Source: JBGSKV01 sp041740975 (GTDB lineage: Bacteria > Bdellovibrionota_B > Oligoflexia > Oligoflexales > JALZUQ01). Taken from it: a DNA stretch of 29,516 nucleotides. The translations under genes were made by a program, and so were the position numbers. The notes beneath the pieces are model-generated. The model was not told the DNA's origin, made no database searches, and worked only from the letters and a program-made list of their open reading frames with translations. The stretch spans positions 1 to 29,516 of the forward strand of contig JBGSKV010000070.1 in assembly GCA_041740975.1 (NCBI GenBank), given 5' to 3'. Numbering within the stretch: position 1 is the stretch's first letter; the number at the start of each line of letters is the position of its first letter. Below, in pieces: positions 1 through 7,437 of the stretch.

Positions 1-1
1 C

Positions 2-982
2 CATGACGGCCAACAAAACAGAACCTGTTTTTCAGCCGCAACCGTTCCCGCAGGTGGAACTTGCGCGGGATCCGACCATGTCAGAATTTGTAAAAATGGT
101 GCGTGGCAACCGTGGAGCACTTTGAGCTGCCCTTCGACCACGTGTATGGTAAGTCCACCGACAACGACAAGCTTTGCTAGCCTTATATCAGAAACCGTAC
201 TTCGAATCGACTTTGAGAACTACGCTCAGGGAAGCGGCTCGAATATGGCATTTACAAACTACCTGACAAATGAACGAACCGTAGCAGGAAGTGCCTTTGG
301 AGTAGCCCCCATTGCCGGGCATAAACCGCCAGGGCTCGGATTCCATTTCGACGCCGGCGGACCTGCTGCTGATTATGCCAAAATTCCTATGGGTGCTGAG
401 GTTTTAGATTATTCCGGATTGACGATTACAACTTGGATTAAACTCGTTGAGCCAATCGTGACAGAAGGACAAGATTGCGAAGCTGTCAACAATGTGGCTT
501 GGAGACCTGCCTGCCGAACCTATTTCAATGAGCTTATGCTTCGTCAAATCTTATATCATCAAGATAAAGACCCGCCTTATCGAGTTAACTTGGATTTCGG
601 ATTTAATGCTGACGGAAAATTACGTTGCAAAATGACAGATTTTTCCGGGAAATCCGTTGTCATCGATACCACCACACCAATTCCGATCAACAAATGGGTG
701 AATTTAGGAGTTGTTCTTGATCACAATACAAATAAACTTTCGATATTTATCGATGGCAAATTAGATAAAGTTGTTGATTCGCCTATTGATAGCGTGAATA
801 TAAGTTTTGGCGATTTGCTATTAGCCCATCAATACTACCCAACGGGAAGACTTTATACATTCGGAAATGCGACTAGGTATGTAAGACATTATGAATTTGG
901 CATTTCCGGAGCCATGGATGACACTTATTTTTGGTCGAGACCACTCAGCGCTGCAGAAATGAAGACTATTGCGGAAAATTGA
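2..982 (+). CDS. Secreted Cys-repeat / LamG-domain protein, 5' end outside window
   Basis: The reading frame is open from base 2 to the stop at 980-982, so the true start lies upstream of the window. The TTG at 122 is only an internal codon. The part before it encodes a Cys-rich repeat (RTC, ATVPAGGTC, RICKNGAW, then another Cys) of the same kind found four times in the next gene. After about residue 60 comes a concanavalin/LamG-like beta-sandwich: a TTWIK strand, NKWVNLGVVLDH, FIDGKLDKVV and the closing ISGAMDDTYFWSRPLSAAE, all typical of LamG-like jelly-roll domains in bacterial surface proteins that bind glycans or proteins. The next gene starts 32 bases downstream, so the two are probably co-transcribed. 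The domain call is by motif; the ligand is unknown. Confidence 0.85.
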   Translation, partial: HDGQQNRTCFSAATVPAGGTCAGSDHVRICKNGAWQPWSTLSCPSTTCMVSPPTTTSFASLISETVLRIDFENYAQGSGSNMAFTNYLTNERTVAGSAFGVAPIAGHKPPGLGFHFDAGGPAADYAKIPMGAEVLDYSGLTITTWIKLVEPIVTEGQDCEAVNNVAWRPACRTYFNELMLRQILYHQDKDPPYRVNLDFGFNADGKLRCKMTDFSGKSVVIDTTTPIPINKWVNLGVVLDHNTNKLSIFIDGKLDKVVDSPIDSVNISFGDLLLAHQYYPTGRLYTFGNATRYVRHYEFGISGAMDDTYFWSRPLSAAEMKTIAEN

Positions 983-1014
983 CAAGTGTTATTGAATACA
1001 TTGTGGAATCGACA

Positions 1015-2646
1015 GTGAGTAAAGTTTTCTTTTCAATTTTCTTTTTGTTTTCAGTTGGCTGCAATCAACTGGAGACTGATGTTATATCGGAGCGACGCTC
1101 TATGGATCCTAGTTTGCCTGGAGACAATGATCCGCCTGGTTCCAAAATTGATGACGAAGATACCAAGCCCAAAACTTGCGACGCAAAGGCCGAAGGAACC
1201 GTAGAAACACGCATACGCTTCGAGAGTGCCACAGTTGCCCACAATGATACTTGCGCCCCAGAAGAACAATCTCGAACCTGTAAAGACGGCAAATTTGGCG
1301 ATTGGGATGGAACATTCGCAGAAAAAGAATGCGAAGTCAGCAAACCTCTCGCTTGTGGCAATATCGCCCACGGTAAAACCGCTTCTCGCTTTGTTTACCA
1401 ATCCCTGAGTGTCGGCTATGGCCAAACTTGCAAAAAACAAACTCAGACCCGAACCTGCGAGAACGGTGAATTTGGCGAGTGGTCGTCAACCAGTTATTCA
1501 AAACTCACTTGCACGATTCAAGACCCGGCCGCTTGCGGCTCGATAGCAAATGGTGATGAAGACGAGCGCCTTCGATTTCAAACCGCAACGGTTCCTAACG
1601 GACAGCAGTGCGTATCACAAAAGCAAACTAGCACATGTACGAACGGCGAATTTGGCAACTGGTCCGGTACATATACACATCCTGTTTGCGTTGAACTTCC
1701 GCCTCCCCCCGCAAAATGCGGTAACATCGCTAGCGGCGGAAAGGAAACCCGAATCCGCTACGAAAACCTCGAAGTGGCTTACGACCTTTCTTGTAAAAAA
1801 GAAACTCAAACAAGTACTTGCACCAATGGCAAAATGTCAACTTGGTCAGGAAGTTTTTCGGAAGTGGAATGCACCAAGTATCCATTGGGGTATTTGATTG
1901 GCAAGGTTAAGATTTTGGTCGTGCAAGTTAATGAAAAATACAAGAATCCGAACCCCCATACGGCAGAACAATTACGAAAACGACTTTTCACGGATGCTGA
2001 TTCTGTCGCTGCACGGCTTCGCGCGCGAACCAATGGACGAGCGCAACTAGAAGAAGGCAAAATAGTCTATCAGCCTGGCGTCGTGACTGGTCTACCCTAC
2101 CAATGCAATGGCTTCGAACTTTCCGGACAACTCAAAGAATCTCGCGAGCTGATCAAAGACCTCGTCAACCCCGCTGACTATCAAATGACTATGTTTATAT
2201 GGCCGGTTGATAAGTCGCAACACTGCAACAGTTATTGGACGGCAAACACCGCAGTTATTTTCAACGCCAGCTCTTCGCAGGCGATATGGGACGTTCTCAA
2301 TAGAACCAGTATGACAATTGTCGACAACACGCCGAAGCCGACACAGATCAAAAACGTGAAAGTCAAAATCGAATACCCTGGTCAAAATTTAAAGTTTGGC
2401 AACGTGGAGTGGGATAGACTTGTTGGTGACAACATTAAATATCGCGTGGAAGTTCGCGCCCCTGGTCTGAGTGAATTCGCGCTCGTTCTCCCCAGTTTTA
2501 CCAACCAGAACTACGATACAAATAGTCGCTCCTACACTGCTGAACGTGCCGTGAACGGATTCTACGAGTTGCGCGTTCATGCGGTGAATTCCGGAGGCTT
2601 TGGTCCACCCTCCGAAGTTATCAAAGTTCCATATCCTCAGCCGTAA
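1015..2646 (+). CDS. Lipoprotein with four 4-Cys repeats and C-terminal Fn3-like domain
   Basis: I place the start at GTG 1015. It gives a clean lipoprotein signal (hydrophobic FFSIFFLF, lipobox SVGC, lipidated Cys at residue 16) and has a TGGAA ribosome-binding stretch 6-10 bases upstream. An upstream ATG at 931 would overlap the previous gene and bury the signal. The protein of 543 residues has an acidic linker, then four repeats of about 50 residues (roughly 55-106, 114-166, 174-225, 235-286). Each has four Cys and the pattern TC-x3-NGxFGxW. A middle region (about 290-440) opens like metallopeptidase M6/M11 prodomains (KVKILVVQV, LFTDADSVAARL, NGRAQL) but lacks an HExxH zinc site. The last 100 residues resemble a fibronectin III fold. 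It is likely anchored to the outer membrane; its function is unknown. Confidence 0.85.
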   Translation: MSKVFFSIFFLFSVGCNQLETDVISERRSMDPSLPGDNDPPGSKIDDEDTKPKTCDAKAEGTVETRIRFESATVAHNDTCAPEEQSRTCKDGKFGDWDGTFAEKECEVSKPLACGNIAHGKTASRFVYQSLSVGYGQTCKKQTQTRTCENGEFGEWSSTSYSKLTCTIQDPAACGSIANGDEDERLRFQTATVPNGQQCVSQKQTSTCTNGEFGNWSGTYTHPVCVELPPPPAKCGNIASGGKETRIRYENLEVAYDLSCKKETQTSTCTNGKMSTWSGSFSEVECTKYPLGYLIGKVKILVVQVNEKYKNPNPHTAEQLRKRLFTDADSVAARLRARTNGRAQLEEGKIVYQPGVVTGLPYQCNGFELSGQLKESRELIKDLVNPADYQMTMFIWPVDKSQHCNSYWTANTAVIFNASSSQAIWDVLNRTSMTIVDNTPKPTQIKNVKVKIEYPGQNLKFGNVEWDRLVGDNIKYRVEVRAPGLSEFALVLPSFTNQNYDTNSRSYTAERAVNGFYELRVHAVNSGGFGPPSEVIKVPYPQP

Positions 2647-2650
2647 CATT

Positions 2651-3262
2651 TCAAGGTATGAGCTTATTACATTCGGCCAAAGTTTTTTGTCCGCTTAAAT
2701 ATTCACAAGTCGAAGTGACTTTCGTCAATACCCATCCCGCTCCCGCACCGGTACCATCACTAGGAAATGAGCAAACATGATTATTTTTCGCGGCTAGAGA
2801 AGCTTGTACACAATACTTTAACTGAGAAGAGGCCCCACACCACATATTCGTCGAAATATTCGCAGCCTTATAGCCCACTCCGGTATTCGTACACACCACA
2901 CCACCGTTTGCATTCTTCGTCGCCAACAAACAATCCTCAAAAGTACTGTGAGTCTTGCGACCAAGTCCGACTTTCGTTTGGATGTTCATAGCACGCCAGC
3001 CAGTTTCGTCCCATCCGCCCGGGCCAATGGTCATATCGGGCGTAAACCACACGCAAACCACGCCTCCGCGCGAGTTTAAACGTGACTGTTCACATTCCGT
3101 CATTGTCCGGTAATCGGCGATGGTTTTAACGGGATGGGTAGTTTTCAAAATAGCCTGCCCAGCACTCGCAATGCACTGCATGTTCTGTTGTGCGAAAGCA
3201 GGACCACTCCCCGCACTTAGACTTAGACCCCAGAAAACAACGAAGACCAGAAAATAACGCAT
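2651..3262 (-). CDS. Exported Cys-rich protein of unknown function
   Basis: I do not recognise the family. The ATG at 3262 is chosen because it is preceded by a GTAGGGG ribosome-binding site and begins a good Sec signal peptide (MRYFLVFVVFWGLSLSAG, then PAFA before QQN). A longer frame open to 3397 adds a charged, unlikely leader. The mature part of about 180 residues has around ten Cys, spaced as C-I-A-S-A, TECEQS, VVCVWF, EDCLLA, VVCTNTG, MWCGAS, KYCVQA and HVCSF. The motif GGVVCxxT occurs twice (once as GGVVCVWFT, once as GGVVCTNT), which suggests an internal duplication stabilised by disulfides. It converges on the preceding lipoprotein gene with only four bases between the two stops and no obvious terminator there. 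Confidence 0.75.
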   Translation of the reverse strand: MRYFLVFVVFWGLSLSAGSGPAFAQQNMQCIASAGQAILKTTHPVKTIADYRTMTECEQSRLNSRGGVVCVWFTPDMTIGPGGWDETGWRAMNIQTKVGLGRKTHSTFEDCLLATKNANGGVVCTNTGVGYKAANISTNMWCGASSQLKYCVQASLAAKNNHVCSFPSDGTGAGAGWVLTKVTSTCEYLSGQKTLAECNKLIP

Positions 3263-3439
3263 AGCCCCTACTTTTCCTTCGCCGTGCAAGATTTGCCGTT
3301 TTTCTCGCCTTTGCAATTTTTTGCGAAGATTCTGCGATTCCATAAATAACTCATCATGGTGATTAGATGAATTGATTATAACGCAGCTTATTGCCAATCC
3401 ATAGGAAAAGCACGGAAACTATCGAGTTTTGGAATCGGA

Positions 3440-4066
3440 CTATAACTGACCTGCAAACCGCCCGAGCTGTGGGCTCGAGAGTTCGAAACGATCACCACAC
3501 ACGATATTGCCGACACCATGCGGAGTTCCCGTAAAGACAATGTCTCCAGAGCTCAGAGGTGAAAAACTATTTAGATAAGTCAAAACTTCGGGAACGGACC
3601 AAATCATATCGCGAACAGCGCCAATTTGTTTGCTCTCACCATTTAAGAGGAACTCAAAGTTGAGCGCTTTTTTCGTAGCTTCGTCTTTGATTTTTGTGAA
3701 TGGCCCCACGATCGATGATCCTAAAAAACTCTTAGCCAATGTCCAGGGAAGGCCCTTGGCTTTCATAGAGTTTTGAACCTCTCGTCGGGTTAAGTCGATT
3801 CCTAAACCAAACATCTCAACATCTTGCCAACTCGCCGTTTCGCCCAAACTAAAGTCTCGGGTCATTTGAAGAACAAGCTCAGCTTCATATGCAAAAGTCT
3901 CCCCCGCAAACGCCACGGGCGCCGAGTCGAGACCGCGCAGACTATTTCTTGATTTGAGGAAAACAACGGGTTCCGCCGGACGATCGTTATTGAGTTCCGC
4001 AATATGCTGTACGTAATTGCGCCCTATGCCATAAATCGTTATGGAGCCTGGTATGTGTTGAACCAT
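3440..4066 (-). CDS. Fumarylacetoacetate hydrolase (FAH) family protein
   Basis: The 208 residues match the compact single-domain FAH fold (YcgM/FAHD1-like hydrolases, isomerases and acylpyruvate/oxaloacetate enzymes). Visible signatures are the N-terminal GIGRNYVQHIAEL, the FLKSRNSL strand, the acidic metal-binding YEAELVLQM segment, GLGIDLTRREVQ, KGLPWTLAKSF, and the C-terminal GDIVFTGTPHGVG loop. Family knowledge predicts a divalent-metal-dependent enzyme acting on a small 1,3-dicarbonyl or enol substrate in the cytoplasm; the exact substrate cannot be read from sequence. It lies seven bases after the small helical protein gene at 4074-4394 and is probably in the same transcript. No strong Shine-Dalgarno stands directly before ATG 4066, which fits coupling to the upstream gene. 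Confidence 0.87.
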   Translation of the reverse strand: MVQHIPGSITIYGIGRNYVQHIAELNNDRPAEPVVFLKSRNSLRGLDSAPVAFAGETFAYEAELVLQMTRDFSLGETASWQDVEMFGLGIDLTRREVQNSMKAKGLPWTLAKSFLGSSIVGPFTKIKDEATKKALNFEFLLNGESKQIGAVRDMIWSVPEVLTYLNSFSPLSSGDIVFTGTPHGVGNIVCGDRFELSSPQLGRFAGQL

Positions 4067-4073
4067 TTGAGTA

Positions 4074-4394
4074 TTATTTCCGTCCTTTAGATGAACTCGT
4101 TTTTTCCTTTTTTGGTCTTAGCTCAAAGGTCATATGAATTTTTTGATCTTTAAGGATCTCTTTCAGCGGTGCTTCAAGAGCTTGAGCCAGAGCCTGCCCT
4201 GCTTCTCGACTGACCATCTGAATAAAGTCATCTTTGCTTTTCCCGGCCCAGCTGAGGGTTGTATTCAGAATGTCTTTGGCGGAAGTTAAGTCCAGCTTTG
4301 AGGTTCCCGTTCCCATCCCGTCTTTACCAGAAAGCAAAGTGTTCAAAAGAATATCCTTTAACGATTCACGCGCACTTTTCGTTCGTTTTGCCAT
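4074..4394 (-). CDS. Small basic helical protein, unknown function
   Basis: The start is placed at ATG 4394 because GGGAG lies ten bases upstream and the protein then begins with a basic MAKRTKSARESL. The longer frame from 4469 adds a Pro/Gly-rich leader that looks untranslated. The 106 residues are mostly amphipathic helix: ESLKDILLNTLL, SAKDILNTTLSWAGKSKDDFIQMVSREAGQALAQALEAPLKEILKD. The C-terminal tail KKEKTSSSKGRK is very basic. This overall look recalls phasin-like or nucleoid/polymer-associated helical proteins, but no family motif is certain. It is the first gene of a two-gene unit with the FAH-family gene. Confidence 0.65.
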   Translation of the reverse strand: MAKRTKSARESLKDILLNTLLSGKDGMGTGTSKLDLTSAKDILNTTLSWAGKSKDDFIQMVSREAGQALAQALEAPLKEILKDQKIHMTFELRPKKEKTSSSKGRK

Positions 4395-4578
4395 GATCCC
4401 GGTCTCCCTGCATCCGGCCAATCTGGCTGGTGTCAGGCCTAAGGTGCCAGTTCCGCCCGGCTTCGGCAAGCTTCAAAAAAATTCTTGACCAGTTATTGGC
4501 AAATCGCCATGATTCTTAGAACGAGACTGAAATTTCAATTATTTACAGCTGAGCTTGACAACTTTAGTCAGTCGGCGA

Positions 4579-4602
4579 CTGGGCAGCAGGATGCTAGCCC
4601 AG
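4579..4602 (+). promoter_or_regulatory. Hairpin in the 5' leader of the exported hydrolase gene
   Basis: CTGGGC pairs with GCCCAG, and the inner AGC/GCT pairs continue the stem around an AGGAT loop. It sits 25 bases before the ATG of the hydrolase gene and after a TTGACA-like element at 4555-4560. It may stabilise the mRNA or tune initiation. No known riboswitch class is recognised. Confidence 0.35.
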
Positions 4603-4627
4603 GAAAATAAAATTTAGGGATGAAGCA

Positions 4628-5392
4628 ATGAAACATTTCATAAACGGTTTCCTACTCGCGACTATTGCCTTTTCTTCCACTTACTCATTAGCCCGCTCAA
4701 CAGATGCAAACGAAGTTTATATCGTCGTTCACGGGGGCTACGGATCCTGCGGCAAGTCAGGCGAAGACGCTGGCTATGATCCACTCGGCATGAGTTTCTT
4801 TGAAATTTTCCAGACTTCTTTGCAAAAGATACGCAATTCATTCGAAGGAATCGAAGTAAAATTTATTGCGTCTTGCTTCGAAGGTAATTTTGATTCACCG
4901 CCGGGAACCAATAGTTATTACAAATCCAGTGATGACCTGGAGAGACTCCAGTATATTCAGTCCGGTGATTTTGGCACTGTTTTAGCGGAAGAAGGCATCG
5001 ACAAAGACACTCCAGTCTATTTCATCGGACATTCGTACGGTGCTTGGACCATGATGAATGTGGCCATGCAATCCGGTCATCAGTTCAATATCCGGGGACT
5101 CTACACACTCGACCCGATCGGTCCGAACGATTGTTCACCTTGGGGTGCTGTTTGGGGATCGGAGGGTTGCTTTCAGGCGCCAACTGACTTGGACAATAGT
5201 TTGATTGCTGAACAAACAGTGGAATGGATTAACTTCTTCCAGGATACGGACATGTGGTTGCAATCCTCAAAGATTAACGAGGCCGACCTCAACTGGCACG
5301 TACCTTATGAGGACGGTGAAGGGCATCGCATGATCGATAGTGATGAACGAGTTTGGAGCGAAATCCTAGCTTCCATGCTGAAAAATCTATAA
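4628..5392 (+). CDS. Exported alpha/beta hydrolase (lipase/esterase-like)
   Basis: The protein has 254 residues. The first 22 form a Sec signal peptide (MKHFINGFLLATIAFSSTYSLA). YIVVHGGYGS is the first central strand with the oxyanion region, and YFIGHSYGAW is a classical nucleophile elbow with Ser136. The likely acid is Asp162 in TLDPIGPNDC, and the likely base is His233 in GEGHRMID. Order and spacing fit the alpha/beta hydrolase fold. Several Cys (41, 83, 169, 181) suggest disulfides in an exported protein. An AGGGA ribosome-binding site precedes the ATG. The substrate is unknown: a lipid or ester is possible, and thioesterase or amidase activity cannot be excluded. Confidence 0.8.
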   Translation: MKHFINGFLLATIAFSSTYSLARSTDANEVYIVVHGGYGSCGKSGEDAGYDPLGMSFFEIFQTSLQKIRNSFEGIEVKFIASCFEGNFDSPPGTNSYYKSSDDLERLQYIQSGDFGTVLAEEGIDKDTPVYFIGHSYGAWTMMNVAMQSGHQFNIRGLYTLDPIGPNDCSPWGAVWGSEGCFQAPTDLDNSLIAEQTVEWINFFQDTDMWLQSSKINEADLNWHVPYEDGEGHRMIDSDERVWSEILASMLKNL

Positions 5393-5501
5393 CTAAAGCC
5401 TGTAAAATGCTTCTTATCAGCAAGGTGTATGGCTGCAAGTTCGCGGCGCAACCTATTTTATTTAATTAAAACAGTCACTTAACTCTTTACCGAATCTTTA
5501 T

Positions 5502-5529
5502 TTGTAAAACCTCAACACACACTTATACT
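5502..5529 (+). promoter_or_regulatory. Predicted sigma-70-type promoter
   Basis: TTGTAA at 5502-5507 and TATACT at 5524-5529 are separated by 16 bases. They lie about 35 bases before the start codons of the 5565 membrane-protein gene, in an AT-rich gap after the hydrolase gene. This is a consensus match only. Confidence 0.45.
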
Positions 5530-5564
5530 CCCTGGAAATCGGATACCCGGGGGTACTAGTGCAG

Positions 5565-7151
5565 ATGTGTATGAATCGCCACTCGTCTCTTTTTAGCAAA
5601 TACCTTTCAAGCGTACTTATTGCGCTTTTGATGTCTGGACCTGCATACGCCAAAAAATCCGAAAAGCTGACAGAGCCTGATGTTTATGCAACGCCAGATG
5701 AAGAACCCGAATATTACAGAGAACTTGGCGATGAGGTCGATGATAACGATACTCAACTTGAAGACGGCGATACGATCATCGACCCTGTCGATTCCGAAAC
5801 CGTTTTTCCAGAACTCGAGCATTTACAAAAACTTTCCGAAGACCAAACCGCGACCTTTGAACTCACTCCGCAAGAACAGGAAATTTACGATCGCTCTTCC
5901 AAGCTCTATTCCAAGGGCATTGATGAAGCGAACAAGCTTCGCGCAGAATTAGGGAAGAAAGAATTTGCCCAAGCTATGGCTGACAATCTTGTCGTTTTCG
6001 AAGATTCGGAACTCAACGGAGAAATTGAACTCAGCCTTTTGGATGGAAACATTTTTGCCCGCGTAAAACTCAACGAATACCCGAAACTGAGCATCAGTTA
6101 CATAGACCAAAAACATGACATCAACTCAAACCATGGTCAAAAGTTCGTCGCGCGCCAGCATGTCAAAGGTTCTGATGTCCTTATTTTCGCGACTTACAAA
6201 GATAAAATCGAAAACATCAAACTCGATAAACGCGCCCCATTCTTTAGCTGGAAACGATTAGGGGATTTCTACAAATCTTGGAAAGCCAAGCCCACCGCCG
6301 GCGATATCATTTATATGGGAATTTTGAACGGCCTCGCCCAAGGTGCCATGGTGGCGTCGATCACGATGTGGAAGCATGGCATGCCTTTCTTGGAAGCTCT
6401 GCAAACTCCAGGGCCTATCTTTACTGCATTTTTTGGACTTGCCATCGGTTGCGGTATCAAAGCCTATCGGAACTTTACCTATGCGGGCGGAAAACTTCGC
6501 CGCGTCATGACCAGTTTGTCTGTTTCGGCGGCGTTCGCTTACATTTATGCGGGGCTGGTTAACGGACCAGACTATTTATTTCCCGGTTTAAATGGCTCAG
6601 CCGAAGCATGGACCGCTGCCGCAGCCGTCCATGGCTTTTTGATTCTCAATCAGTTTGTCAATCAGGTCGGAAAAGACGACTACTTTGAAATTGTGCGCGC
6701 CGCTGAAAAAATGCGCGAATTGCGCGGCGACATTAATGTTCCAGGCATGCCCGCACTCAGTATCCTCAATGCGCTGCACCAAGGCATTTATTCTTTGATC
6801 AGTTTTCCACTGAAAATGGCCGACCAAGAAGGCCTCAAGCGAGAAGCATTTATTGGTTCTGTCATTGCATTCCGAGCCATGAATGCCCTTTATTTTCAGT
6901 TTCGCTATTTGAATGCAAAACGAAATTACGAAAAAGATCCAAGTCGTTTGAATGAAAACAGACTTAAGAAAATCACTGGATTTCGCGATAACGTCATGAA
7001 AAAGGTGAACTTGAAGGAAATTCTTTTGACCCCATACAAATGGGCTAAAGAACAGATCAATGAGCGTCGCAGAAGAGCGCATGCCGTCGTCAAAGACTGT
7101 TCAGGGGCCTTTTCACGCTTTCAACTTTCTGATATCGCACAACCTAGGTAG
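5565..7151 (+). CDS. Exported or membrane protein with acidic N-region and several TM segments
   Basis: I do not recognise the family. Start codons are ambiguous: GTG 5559, ATG 5565 and ATG 5571 all precede the same signal peptide (MNRHSSLFSKYLSS, LLMSGPAYA). A GGGGG run at 5549-5553 best serves ATG 5565. After the signal comes a strongly acidic stretch (EPDVYATPDEEPEYY, DEVDDNDTQLEDGD). It is followed by a soluble beta-rich domain (about 130-220) and then a membrane domain with about five to six hydrophobic helices from residue 245 to 445 (IIYMGILNGLAQG, IFTAFFGLAIGCG, SVSAAFAYIYAGL, AAAAVHGFLILN, ILNALHQGIYSLI, SVIAFRAMNALYF). The tail is very basic (NERRRRAHAVV). A periplasmic sensing or assembly role is possible, but no catalytic motif is visible. 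It ends just before the structured repeat. Confidence 0.75.
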   Translation: MCMNRHSSLFSKYLSSVLIALLMSGPAYAKKSEKLTEPDVYATPDEEPEYYRELGDEVDDNDTQLEDGDTIIDPVDSETVFPELEHLQKLSEDQTATFELTPQEQEIYDRSSKLYSKGIDEANKLRAELGKKEFAQAMADNLVVFEDSELNGEIELSLLDGNIFARVKLNEYPKLSISYIDQKHDINSNHGQKFVARQHVKGSDVLIFATYKDKIENIKLDKRAPFFSWKRLGDFYKSWKAKPTAGDIIYMGILNGLAQGAMVASITMWKHGMPFLEALQTPGPIFTAFFGLAIGCGIKAYRNFTYAGGKLRRVMTSLSVSAAFAYIYAGLVNGPDYLFPGLNGSAEAWTAAAAVHGFLILNQFVNQVGKDDYFEIVRAAEKMRELRGDINVPGMPALSILNALHQGIYSLISFPLKMADQEGLKREAFIGSVIAFRAMNALYFQFRYLNAKRNYEKDPSRLNENRLKKITGFRDNVMKKVNLKEILLTPYKWAKEQINERRRRAHAVVKDCSGAFSRFQLSDIAQPR

Positions 7152-7154
7152 GTT

Positions 7155-7171
7155 CGGTCGCTTCGCGACCG
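7155..7171 (+). repeat. Left terminal hairpin of repeat copy 1
   Basis: CGGTCGC, loop TTC, GCGACCG, four bases after the stop codon of the membrane-protein gene. It is followed by ATTGTTTAATAT and then AAGCTCCGCC. The same arrangement, with a different stem sequence, is found at the other end of this copy and at the start of copy 2. Confidence 0.7.
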
Positions 7172-7183
7172 ATTGTTTAATAT

Positions 7184-7219
7184 AAGCTCCGCCTTTCACA
7201 GGCGGAGCTTTTGTTTTTT
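7184..7219 (+). terminator. Intrinsic terminator at the left end of the repeat
   Basis: AAGCTCCGCC (7184-7193) pairs perfectly with GGCGGAGCTT (7201-7210) around a TTTCACA loop and is followed by TTGTTTTTT. This should end plus-strand transcripts of the 5565-7151 gene. The stem is made of the same ten bases that begin and end the repeat family, so it looks like a left end joined directly to a right end. Confidence 0.75.
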
Positions 7220-7419
7220 GCGAAGAGTTGGTCTGAATTTCTTAAAGCTTTATTCAGAGGGTACGCTTGCCCGTTTAACCACGGGGATTTTTATTTGTAA
7301 CGGAGCTCCTGCTCGGGCTGCGCTGGTGTTCGGGCTCCTTCTCCCTCGCCGGCTCGGCAGACACGCTCACAACCCCCTCTGAATAAAGCTTTAAGAAATT
7401 CAGACCAACTCTTCGCAAA
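7217..7419. repeat. 45-base perfect inverted repeat with 113-base loop
   Basis: Arms 7217-7261 and 7375-7419 are exact reverse complements over 45 bases (outer TTTGCGAAGAGTTGG, inner CTTTATTCAGAGGG). The loop is rich in CTCG/GGCT words. Copy 2 has a hairpin at the same place (29171-29209 with 29308-29345), imperfect and with unrelated sequence. The arm is therefore variable in sequence while the fold is retained. Confidence 0.85.
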
Positions 7420-7437
7420 GTTCAAAATCTCCAACTG

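Noticed and set aside
3..125. A 40-codon frame from ATG 3
   Set aside because: It overlaps the well-supported Cys-repeat frame in another phase and has no family or repeat features.
122..982. TTG at 122 as start of the LamG protein
   Set aside because: The same frame is open to base 2 and the upstream part encodes a Cys-rich repeat matching those in the next gene, so the gene begins outside the window.
7173..7382. Short plus-strand coding frame inside the repeat
   Set aside because: It crosses the terminator and one inverted-repeat arm, and it has no counterpart in copy 2.
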